From Erodium maritimum (lineage: Eukaryota; Streptophyta; Magnoliopsida; Geraniales; Geraniaceae): a DNA stretch of 64,000 bases. A program made the translations under genes and the position numbers. Location of the stretch: positions 41,674,638 to 41,738,637 of the forward strand of contig OY997589.1 of the NCBI GenBank assembly GCA_963921825.1, in the 5' to 3' direction. Shown piece by piece: positions 22,414-33,588 of the stretch. Position 1 is the stretch's first letter; each line of letters starts with the position of its first letter. Under the pieces are notes generated by a model. It searched no databases. It was not told the origin of the DNA and saw only the letters and a program-made list of their open reading frames with translations.

Positions 22414-25400
22414 ATGGATCGCATGACACACGTTTATGTCCCACGAGGTACCCGGAGTCGACCAGCTGGAGGTCGAGGACAGCCGCCTGCCATTAAGGCG
22501 GCAAGGGCAGGCAGTGTCCAAGCAGCGGGCACGGAAGGACCCGTGAGGAGTGGCGCTGGACCATCGAGACTTTCGTCCAGAGCCCCACCAGTCACAGAGC
22601 TGACTGAGCCAGTAGAGGCAGAGGGTGCCCGGGCCTTGACCACGGAGGAGTCCGAGGGGAGTGATGCTGGATCACTGAGGCATCCGTCCAGAGTTCCGCC
22701 AATGGCGAGGAGGACCACGGCGACTGCTCTAGATGAGCTGACCCGCACCATGCAGGGATTTGTGGCAGCCATCGCCCAGAGAGAGACCGCCCCTACAGCT
22801 ACCACAACTGTGAGGCCGAGTCAGACAGATGGTCACATAGCCCATGCACGGATGGACTTCATCAAGCTGGGTACACCTACTTTCACCAGGGAGCCCGACC
22901 CGGACATGACTGAGAGGTGGTTGCAGTAGGTCACCAGGAACCTGAACACCTCCGGCATCACAGATGGTCACATGAGATTGTCCTTTGCTGCTCATCAGTT
23001 GAGAGGCGACGCCTTCCATTGGTGGGATCGCGTGGAGGACCGAGTCAGGGATTATTATGACCGATTCAGAGGTGCATTCTTGGAGCAGTTCTTCCAAGAG
23101 TCCGCTCGAGACGATCGTCATCGGCAGTTCCTGGAACTGTGACAGGGCACGAGGACCGTATCGGAGTACGAGTCTAGATTCACAGCACTGTCCCAGTTCG
23201 CCCCAGAGATGGTGGCGACCGAGGCGAACCGGTGCAGGCAATTCGAGGGGGGACTCAGCGCTCCGATCCAGGATCGGCTTGCCGCCTTTAGGACTCGGGT
23301 GTACACTGAGATAATGGATCGGGCATTGGCCGTGGAGCGGCGCCTCAGCGAGATCATCAGATGCAGGGAGAGTCGTCCGAGACCGAGCGGTTTTCTGAGA
23401 CCGCCAGAGATGAGAGACTCGAGGCGGCAGAGGACTGTTGGATCTTTCTGACCTCAACAGCAGTTCAGTGGGCCGAGATCGATGGGATTAGTAGCTTCAG
23501 TGGGACCGGCAGCGTCCGATGTGGGACCAGAGTGTTACCGTTTCCATCGACGGGGACATCTGAGCAGGGATTTCCAGGAAGGCGCGAGCACTACAGCTCG
23601 CCTCGCTAGCAGCCAGACCAGATCAGTGGGCAGGCCGAGCGGCGGAGAGCGCCGTTGTTTCAGTTGTGGACAGTTTGGGCACATGATGATACAATGTCCC
23701 TCATCAGGCAGAGAGATGTCAGCGCAGCGGCCGCAACAGTCGCACCCTGTGCAGACACCCTAGTTCTGGCAGCGACAGATGCAGCCGTCGAGACCCGCAC
23801 GACCAGCTACGAGCGTGCCATCACTTAGGCAACAGCAGAGGCCTGCTCAGCAAGTGGCCCTTCCTCCACCACCACCGAGGCAAGGACCACGGACTTCACA
23901 TGGTAGAGCTTATGCCATCACCGATCGCCGATCTGAGGGACATCATCCTGGTCAGGAGACCGTTCAGGGTACGTGTCTGCTTTATCATTTATGGGCATCG
24001 TTTCTGTTTGATACTGGCACATCGCATTCCTTCATTTCTACTTCCCTTTCTGAGTCATTAGGACTAAGAGTAGAGCCCTTGGATAGACCCTTATTCCTTG
24101 ACACCCCTGTTACAGGAGACGTGGTTTTGAGTAGTGTGTGTCGTTCATGTGAGATCAGAGTGGCTGACCAGCCTTTTGTTGGTGATTTTCTTGTGTTGAA
24201 CATGACGGCGTTTGACGTTATTTTGGGGATGGACTGGCTATCGAGGTACGAGGCGACCATTGACTGTCATCGGCAACAGGTGACGGTGCGCTCGGGAGAC
24301 ACTAGTGTCACGTATGTACTGGGCAGCAGGAGCGGAGTTCTACTCTTAGCGTTGTCTGTGGGAGAGAAGGTCGCGACCGAGCAGAGTCTAGAGTTGCCGA
24401 GGATAGTGTGCGAGTTCCCGGATGTGTTTCCGGAGGAGTTATCAGGATTGCCGCCTGTGCGCGAGGTTGAGTTCGGGATTGATCTGATGCCTGGTACGAC
24501 GCCGATCTCGATGGCACCATACAGGTTTGCGCCAGCAGAGTTGACAGAGTTGAAGCGCCAGCTCGAGGACCTCACTGCGGGGAGCACCCGCCCTCTTCAT
24601 GAAGAAGAAGGGTGGAGCGCTGAGGATGTGCATCGATTACCAGAAGTTGAATCGGGTTACGGTGAAGAACCGCTATCCGATGTCGAGGATCGATGACCTG
24701 TTAGACCAGTTGAGAGGGGCGAAGGTCTTTTCAAAGATCGACCTGCGATCCGGGTACTATCAGTTGAGAGTTCGAGATGAGGATGTGGCGAAGACCGCCT
24801 TTCGCACGCGGTACGACCATTATGAGTTCTTGGTGATGTCGTTCGGGCTGAAGAACGCACTTGTAGTATTCATGGACTTGATGACTAGTATCTTCCGACA
24901 CTACTTAGATCAGTTCGTGGTAGTGTTTGTGGACGACATTCTGATCTACTCGCCGGATGAGGAGGCGCACGAGGAGCACCTGAGGATTGTGTTGACGCTG
25001 CTCCGCACTCATCGGTTATATGGTAACTTGGAGAAGTGCGAGTTCTGGCTCACTGAGTTGAAGTTCCTTGGACATGTCGTGCCCCGAGAGGGTATTTTGG
25101 TCGATCCGACGAAGATCGAAGCAGTGTCGACATGGGCGCGGCCCACGAGTGTGTTCGAGATCCGCAGCTTTTTAGGTTTTGCAGGTTACTACCGGAGGTT
25201 CGTTAAGGACTTCTCGCACTTGGCAGTGCCGCTGACTGCTCTGACGCGCAAGGGAGTCGCTTTCATCAGGACTGACAAGTGCGAGAGCGCTTTCACTGAG
25301 TTGAAGACTCGACTGACCACCGCTCCGATTCTGATAGTGTCGAAGCGCAGTGTGGGGTACGATGTCTACTGTGACGTGTCCGGTGAAGGACTTGGTTGCG

Positions 25401-27277
25401 TGTTGATGCAGGCGGTAAAGGTAGTTGCATATGGGTCAAGACAGTTGAAGATTCACGAGCGTAACTACCCCACCCATGATTTTGAGTTGCAGCCGTTGTG
25501 TTTGCTCTGAAGAGCTGGAGGCATTATCTGTATGGTGAGAAGTTTTGGGTATTCTCGGATCACAAGAGTCTCAAGTACATCTTCTCCCAGAAGGATTTGA
25601 ACATGCGCCAGCGACGGTGGATGGAGCTACTAGAGGAGTATGACTTTGAGCTACACTATCACCCGGGCAAGGCGAACGTGGTCGCTGATGCTCTGAGTAG
25701 GAGGTCGTTTCTCTGTCTAGCCACCGTAGCAGTCCGAGAGATAGACATGATGAAAGAGTTGGCTGCATTTGGACTCGATTTAGAGGAGATCACTGATAGC
25801 GTGGCTACGTGTTCGTTAGTAGCTCAACCCATGTTGATTGCACGGGTGCTAGAGGCACAGTTAGATGATGCCGAGACGGTTGAGATCAGAGAGAGAGAGT
25901 GATCAGTGGTGTCGATGCAGAGGGCTGAGAGTATAGTACGGACCGGGGATTACGGTATCACGGAGTGTTGTTCGTACCGTAGAGTTGCAGAGAGGCTGTG
26001 TTGAGAGAGTCACATCATTCCCGTCTCACGGTGCATCCGGGTGGCACTAAGATGTACCGGGATATCAGGCGACAGTTTGGGTGGAACGGTATGAAGAGAG
26101 CAGTGGCAGAGTTTGTGTCGAGGTGCCTCACTTGTCAGCAAGTGAAGGCCGATTATCAGCGTCCTGCAAGACTGTTACAATTGTTGCCAGTAACGGAGTG
26201 GAAGTGGGAGCATGTCACGATGGACTTTGTATGTGGATAATCGAGATCTTCGAGAGGACACGATGTCGTGTGGGTAGTAGTTGATTGGTTGACGAAGTTG
26301 GCGCATTTCTTAGCCATGAGGATGACGGATACGGTAGATGCACTGAGTCGATTGTATATCCGTGAGATCATCCGGCTCAACGGGGTTCCAGTGTCGGTGG
26401 TGTCCGATAGAGATCCCTGCTTCACTTAGAGATTTTGGGAAATCCTGCAAAGAGAGCTAGGGACCGAGGTCCTACTGAGTATGGCATATCACCCGCAGAC
26501 CGACGGACAGTCGGAGCGCACGATTAAGATTTTGGAAGACATGCTTCGATCGTGTGTGTTGGACTTCGGTGGTTCTTGGGAGGAGCACCTACCTTTGGTT
26601 GATTTCTCCTACAACAACAGTTTCCAGGCCAGTATTGGGATGGCACCCTTTGAGGCATTGTATGGTAGATCGTGTCGATTGCCAGTGTGTTGGGCCGAGG
26701 TAGGAGATAGGAGCTTATTGGGACCGGAGTTGGTCCGAGAGACGATCGAGAAGGTCGCGCTGATACGAGAGCGGTTCAGGACTGCACAGAGCCGATAGAA
26801 GAGCTACGCTGATAGGCGAGCCGATCTCTCGAGTTCATCATGGGTGACCATGTGTTTCTGAAGGTGAGCCCGAAGAAGGGGCTAGTACGGTTCAACCGTG
26901 GCGGAGGCAAGTTGGCCCCGCGGTTTATTGGACCCTTTGAGATCCTAGGCAGAGTTGGAGCAGTGGCGTATCGACTCGCGTTACCACCACAACTTGGAAA
27001 CGTCCACAACGTCTTCCACGTTTCCCAACTGTGAAAGTACAACGCGGATCCCTCCCACATGATCGAGTGGACGGACATCGAGGTGGTTGATGATGTTTCA
27101 TACGAGGAGCAGCCAGTTAGGATTTTGGATACACGGGAGAAGGTCTTGCGTGATAAGACTATTCCTCTAGTACGAGTGCAGTGGAAGCACCAGGGAGCTG
27201 AGTCGACCTGGGAGCGCGAGGATGAGATCCGGGCGAAGTATCCCCACCTGTTCGACCCTTGGGTACGTCCGTTTTAA
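22414..27277 (+). pseudogene. gag-pol pseudogene of element A
   Basis: The order is gag, protease, reverse transcriptase, RNase H, integrase, chromodomain. Starts MDRMTHVYVPRG. Gag core at 22850-23200 (FAAHQLRGDAFHWWDRV). Two zinc-knuckle positions: a damaged one (CYRFHRRGHLSRDF) and an intact one (CFSCGQFGHMMIQC). Protease LFDTGTSHSF near 24005. Reverse transcriptase [13 protein letters not shown] near 24930. RNase [15 protein letters not shown]. Integrase HPGGTKM, MDFVCG and [12 protein letters not shown]-terminal [14 protein letters not shown]. Lesions: TAG 22927, TGA near 23140, TGA near 23449, TAG 23761. A deletion of about 34 bp near 24570 shifts the frame, another shift lies near 25495, and stops occur near 25900, 26238, 26427, 26797 and 27032. 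The protein is dead but its relation to element C is clear. Confidence 0.92.
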
Positions 27278-27299
27278 ATTTCGAGGACGAAATTCGTTT

Positions 27300-27311
27300 A
27301 AGGGGGATAGA
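27300..27311 (+). other. Polypurine tract of element A
   Basis: AAGGGGGATAGA directly before the 3' LTR, the expected primer for plus-strand synthesis. Element C has the matching AAGGAGGGTAGA at 62666-62677. Confidence 0.8.
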
Positions 27312-27498
27312 CTATAAAGACCGCCCCGATTAAGAGAATTTAATATTTAAATTATTGTTGGGAACGTCGTGGTTGGAGAACGGGCTGATTTTTGGATCAA
27401 TTTAAAAAAACGGAAAAGAAAAAGAGGAAAAAAAGGGAAAGGGGGCTTTGGGCCAAACCAGACCTGACCCTATCAGCTGGACCAGGCAAAGCCGGCCA

Positions 27499-30400
27499 AG
27501 CCCACTCGCCAAAGCCCAAGCCCACGCGATTAACCCTAGACTCGACCCTTCGTCTCCTCAGTTTCACGCACGCCTCCCAACGCGTCTTCTTCCTCGCTCT
27601 CGCTTCTCTCGCGTCTCTCTCTCGTCAGATTTGTTCCCCTTCTTCTCTCGCCCTTCACCGGAGTTCCAGCATCATCACCTGACCCTTCCTCCTTCACCCT
27701 CGACCCACCCTCACCACTAGAAACCACCAGAACCTTCTTCTCTCCCTTCTTCCTCCTCGAATCGAAACGAACCAGCGCCCGCCCGTTTCCGTTCAAACCT
27801 CATCACGCCTACAACAGAAGAACCCGGTGACGGTGAGCCTTTCCCCGGCCTGATTCACCTTCCCCGTCAGCCCTTTCTTGAGATTCGTGAGCGTACGAGC
27901 TCGATTTAACCGAACTTGGGGAAGCATGGCCGGAGTCTCGAGTTCCAGGTTCTCGTTCCCAATGTCGACGAAGCCCCCACGCCGTCAGATCTGGGACGGA
28001 GGGACTCGAAACTCGCTCTAGCGACCTCCTTTCGTCCCTCTGAGCTCCCTGACGCCACCACCGCCGTCGAGAACCACTCTGGCTCCGCCTCTTCCCCGTC
28101 CTCAGTCACCAAAACCCTAGCATCGCCTCGCCGCCGTTCACAGCTCAGGCCTGAAGCACTGAGTCTTGGGCCAGAACCGAGACTCGAGCGTTTAGGCCAT
28201 GGGCTTGGGCCAGGACAAGACACGGCCCTGGACTTGGGCCAGGACAAACCGGGCCTGGACTCGAGTTTGAGTCGGGCCTGGTGTAAAGACTGGGAAAATT
28301 AATATTTGAAGTATTAAATTTTAACGTCGAAGGGTGGGAACCTCGAGGGATTGAGAACGGGTTTAATTGTTGGATCGAGTTCAAAAAAAAAGGGGGAGAA
28401 AAGAAAAAAAAAGATAAATAAATAAAATATAGGAAGAGGGCCAGTCTCTGAAACCAAACCCTCCCTCGACAAACCCTCGCCGGTGACGCCTTCTCCAGCC
28501 TCAATTCGAGCCACCGTGATGACACGACTAGGCCGGAGCACCAGAACCTCACCCCGTACCAGGAACCACCACGGCCCCCTTCCCTCTCTTCGTCTTCATC
28601 CTCGAATAGAACCCAGCAACGCCGCCGCCGTCGTCATCTCGAGCTACACGTCTCCGGCAACAAGGATTCCGGTACAGGTGAGTCGGATTCAAGCCAAACT
28701 CACCTTCTCCTTCGTCCCTTCCCTGAGTTTCGCTCCGGAACTAGCTCGATTTGAGGCAAGGTCAGCTGTAGCGATGCTGCCGGAAGCCCGCGTCTCAGAT
28801 CTGAGCTCCAACGCCGACGAACTTCTCACAGTCCAGAACTGGAACAAGGAGGCTCGGAACTCGCTCGGGCGATCTCCCCTCGCCGTTCTGAGCTCCCTGA
28901 CGCCGTCCCTGCCTCCGTTTTCCCCTCTCCGAACCCGCCTGACCCGTTTGCCGGAACCCTCATCGGAACTCTCGCCGGAGCCATCACAAGCCAGGCTAGA
29001 GCCCGAGCTCGCCTGAGCTGGGCCTTGGGACATGTCAACTCTAGCCAGATTGACTCTGGGCCAGGGTTAGAGGCTCGGGCCAGATGCTGTTGGGCCGTTG
29101 GACTAGGCCCAGGACTGAGTATCCGGATCTGGGGCCGTGTCCGGGCCGGTTCTGGACCGGGTTCGGACTCGGATCCGGGTCAACCCGGTTTTTAAAGAAA
29201 AATGAGTTTAAAATTCAGGGTAATTAATTATTTAAATTAATTTGAATTGGGAAAAAATCAAAGGACCTTTGGACAATTACCGATTCTGATTGGACCTTTA
29301 TCTGTTAAACTCAGATTTAACTTCGCCCGAGAGCTTGGACTTCGCCCGAGAAGACGAAGACCACTCCGGAACCCGTGTGAAGAACGGAGGAGGGGCAAAT
29401 CGACTTTTCAGCAGAGTATTTAGAGGACGACCAAAAGGTAAGGAAAGTCCTAACTCCTCGAGTATTTCAATACTAGAATGCCTATTAGATTAATAAAATC
29501 GGAAAGGTCCTAGAATTGCATATAGGATGCGAATAACTAGAATAAATGTCTGTCTTTCATTAATAAACGGGCGTGTCTAGTAAGCATGCTTAGGATGTGA
29601 ATCACTAGTGTAACTCGTTTTCGATACTTGGGAATTGATTTACTGGTAGAGAGGCCGTGATGAGCCCACTCGCCAAAGCCCACGCGACTAACCCTAGACT
29701 CGACCCTTCGTCTCCTCAGTGTCACGGACGCCTCCCAACACGTCTTCTTCCTCGCTCTCGCTTCTCTCTCGTCTCTCTCTCGTCAGATCTGTTCCCCTTC
29801 TTCTCTCGCCGTTCACCGGAGTTCCAACATCATCACCTGACCCTTCCTCCTTCACCCTCGACCCACCGTCACCACCAGAAACCACCAGAACCTTCTTCTC
29901 TCCCTTCTTCCTCCTCGAATCAAAACGAACCAGCGCCGCCCGTTTTCGTTCGAACCTCGCCGCGCCTACAAAAGAAGAACCCGGTGACGGTGAGCCTTTC
30001 CCTGGCCTGATTCACCTTCCCCGTCAGCCCTTTCTTGAGATTCGTGAGCGTACGAGCTCGATTTAACCGAACTTGGGTGGAGAAGCATGGCCGGAGTCTC
30101 GAGTTCCAGGTTCTCGTTCCCAACATCGGCGAAGCCCCCGCGCCGTCAGATCTGGGACGGAGGGACTCGAAACTCGCTCTAACGACCTCCTTTCGTCCCT
30201 CTGAGCTCCCTGACGCCACCACCGCCGTCGAGAACCACTCTGGCTCCGCCTCTTCCCCGTCCTCAGTCACCGGAACCCTAGCATCGCCTCGCCGCCGTTC
30301 ACAGCTCAGGCCTGAAGCACTGAGTCTTGGTCCAAAACCGAGACTCGAGCGTTTGGGCCTTGGGCTTGGGCCAGGACAAGACACGGCCCTGGACTTCGGC

Positions 30401-31983
30401 CAGGACAAACCGGGCCTGGACTCGAGTTTGAGTCGGGCTCGGTGTAAAGACCGGGAAAATTAATATTTGAAGTAATAAATTTTAACGTCGAAGGGTGGGA
30501 ACCTCGAGGGATTGAGAACGGGTTTAATTGTTGGATCGAGTTCAAAAAAAAGGGGGAGAAAAGAAAAAAAAGATAAATAAATAGAATATAGGAAGAGGGG
30601 TTGGGCCAGCCTGACTAAACCATTTGGACCAAGTCAGAACCGGCCCGGTCAATCAGATCAGGCCCAAACGTCAGACCCAAAGTTCTTCACGCGTTAACCC
30701 TAGCTTCAGACGCGCAACCTCACTCTTCCTTCACGCTTCCCGAGGAACGCCCAATCTCTCTCTCGAACTCGTCTCTCATCTCTGAAACCAAACCCTCCCT
30801 CGACAAACCCTCGTCGGCAACGCCTTCTCCGGCCTCAATTCGAGCCACCGTGATGACACGACTAGGCCGGAGCCGGAGCACCAGAACCTCACCCAGTACC
30901 AGGAACCACCACGGGCCCCTTCCCTCTCTTCGTCTTCATCCTCGAATAGAACCCAGCAACGCCGTCGTCGTCGTCATCTCGAGCTACACGTCTCCGGCAA
31001 CAAGGATTCCGGTACAGGTGAGTCGGATTCAAGCCAAACTCACCTTCTCCTTCGTCCCTTCCCTGAGTTTCGCTCCGGAACTAGCTCGATTTGAGGCAAG
31101 GTCAGCTGTAGCGATGCTGCCGGAAGCCCGCGTCTCAGATCTGAGCTCCAACGCCGACGAACTTCTCACAGTCCAGAACTGGAACAAGGAGGCTCGGAAC
31201 TCGCTCGGGCGATCTCCCCTCGCCGTTCTGAGCTCCCTGACGCCGTCCCTGCCTCCGTTTTCCCCTCTCCGAACCCGCCTGACCCGTTTGTCGGAACCCT
31301 CATCGGAACTCTCGCCAGAGCCATCACAAGCCAGGCTAGAGCCCGAGCTCGCCTGAGCTGGGCCTTGGGACATGTCAACTCTAGCCAGATTGACTCTGGG
31401 CCAGGGTTAGAGGCTCGGGCCAGATGCTGTTGGGCCGTTGGACTAGGCCCAGGACTGAGTATCCGGATCTGGGGCCGTGTCCGGGCCGGTTCTGGACCGG
31501 GTTCGGACTCGGATCCGGGTCAACCCGGTTTTTAAAGAAAAATGAGTTTAAAATTCAGGGTAATTAATTATTTAAATTAATTTGAATTGGGAAAAAATCA
31601 AAGGACCTTTGGACAATTACCGATTCTGATTGGACCTTTATCTGTTAAACTCAGATTTAACTTCGCCCGAGAAGACGAAGACCACTCCGGAACCCGTGTG
31701 AAGAACGGAGGAGGGGCAAATCGACTTTTCAGCAGAGTATTTAGAGGACGACCAAAAGGTAAGGAAAGTCCTAACTCCTCGAGTATTTCAATACTAGAAT
31801 GCCTATTAGATTAATAAAATCGGAAAGGTCCTAGAATTGCATATAGGATGCGAATAACTAAAATAAATGTCTTTCTTTCACCAATAAACGGACGTGCCTA
31901 GTAAGCATGCTTAGGATGTGAATCACTAGTGTAACTCGTTTTCGATACTTGAGAATTGATTTACTGGTAGAGAGGCCGTGATG
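27499..31983 (+). repeat. Tandem duplication across the LTR A / LTR B junction
   Basis: Unit 1 is 27499-29662 (2164 bp) and unit 2 is 29663-31983 (2321 bp). Each runs from the GCCCACTCGCCAAAGCCCA part of LTR A into the first 1.4 kb of LTR B. The new joint at 29663-29667 is AGCCC, present at both parent sites (27499 and 31984), so 5-bp microhomology was used. The size difference is mostly the 185-bp stretch absent from unit 1. Confidence 0.85.
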
Positions 31984-33588
31984 AGCCCTCGGATTAGTTG
32001 TTGTGTTAGGTTCACATGCTTGGTTGCCAAATTTTGGATAAGTTAAGAGTCTAATACAACTAGATAAATTGATTGATCAAATATGAATGCTTGACTGCTT
32101 AATTGCTTATTGATTGAATGCTTGAATGACTGAATGATTGAATGGGGGATCGAGTATGACATATTGTGCCAAGCGGTACGATCAGGTGATCGATGGACCG
32201 ATGGATCGTGGTTGGTAAGTAACTGGTAAGTCTAAGATTATGATTGATTCTTGTGGTGTGTTGTGATAGAATTGTGATTCGTTAAGCGTTGGTTGCTCCT
32301 TGATTTTTTTTAGTGTGTTACCCACTTGTGAGTCCTTAAGTTAGCTTCTATACCGGTATGGCACCCACGTTGCGGGTGGGGTAGTGCCTATAAGGTACCC
32401 ACACCAAAGGGGAAGGCTGGTGTGGGGTAGTACCTAAGCCAATAACTTGATATCCGATATGGTACCTACACCGAAGGAAGTGCCGGTGTGGGGTAGTATC
32501 ATAGTCGGTATCTGGTATGGTACTTAAACCGAAGGAAGTGCCGGTGTGGGATAGTATCATAGCCGGTGGATTGGACCCTCCGGGGCATTGATTAGTGGAC
32601 CCTCCGGGGCATTGGTTACTGGACCCGGTGGAGCATTTGGATGGTTTACCTTGTGAGGATTAGTTATTGGTTGATTCACCCAAGTGTATGCGTCCTACGG
32701 GAGTATTACCTTGGTTCCCTATGACATATGGTCCCTTGGAGACGTTTCCGAGAATCCCGATGATATGCGCCCTCCTAGGGATGTTTCCGGCATCCTCGAT
32801 GTTATACGTATTTGCGACGTTATGCGTCTCCTCTGGACCGAGGGAAAATCCGATATGACACAGAGAGTATTGTGAATCGGAGGGTGGCGACTACATGTCC
32901 CATGGCATTATTCTACTTGTCCCGATGACATATGGTCCTTTGGATACGTTTCCGAGAATCCCGATGATATGCGTCCTCCTAGGGATGTTTCCGGCATTCT
33001 CGATGTTATGCGTCTCCTCTGGACCGAGGGAAAATCCGACATGACACAACGAGTATTGTGGATCGAAGGGTGGCGACTTCATGTCCCACAGCATTACTTG
33101 AACGTTCGATCTTCTATTGAGTATTTAAGAAATGCATTGATTCTCTTATTTTCCTACGATCATTATTGGCTCTTTGAAATTGTTAAACATTCGGTTTGCC
33201 TCCGTATTTCATCATCGGTTTGGTTTCTCGTTTTATTAAGATTTGAATGAACTTGTGAACTCCTGTTTATTAAACTAAAAGGGTGCCCTGGTTATGCATT
33301 TTCCCTACTGAGCGTAAGCTCACCCCTCCTGTTTTTGTGGTGTTTCAGGTGTTGAGTGGGAGCAGTATTAGCCGAACTCTCGGAGCTTGGGAGCTTAAGG
33401 GTTTAGCTAGTTTTAGAGACGTGTACTCCTTTATGTTGGATATTGTGTTTTACCGTTTGAGCTGTGACTCTTTACATTTTGAAGTATTTATATCATTTGG
33501 AAACTTTATTTTATTTCATTATTTTTGTTTTACTGTAAATCTTTGGTCACGTCTCGAGTCTGGGCAAAACCGGATTTGGGGTGTGACA
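28282..33588 (+). mobile_element. Tekay-type solo LTR B, with a duplicated left end
   Basis: LTR B starts TGTAAAGACTGGG and ends GGATTTGGGGTGTGACA, with the 5-bp duplication CCTGG at 28277-28281 and 33589-33593. No primer-binding site follows it, so it is a solo LTR. The full-length copy is 30443-33588 (3146 bp). An extra left part, 28282-29662, exists because a segment across the A/B boundary was duplicated. The first copy lacks about 185 bp near 28441 that the second keeps. The LTR has its own hairpin minisatellite at 32340-32560 and a second repeat at 32690-33080. Confidence 0.9.
32340..33080 (+). repeat. Minisatellites in LTR B
   Basis: The block 32355-32560 has three or four units of about 60 bp. 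They hold stems such as CCCACACC/GGTGTGGG (first unit) and ACACCG/CGGTGT (second unit), with the pattern GGTAC...GTGTGGGGTAGTA. Next comes a short GGACCCTCCGGGGCATTG repeat (32573-32640). A direct repeat of about 220 bp lies at 32720-32900 and 32930-33090 (GTTTCCGAGAATCCCGATGA). Confidence 0.7.

Noticed and set aside
28483-31356. Paired plus-strand ORFs of about 170 codons (28483-29016 and 30850-31356)
   Set aside because: These are the two tandem copies of the GC-rich leader part of LTR B. No domain is visible, and the overlap with the donor-like site suggests untranslated leader.
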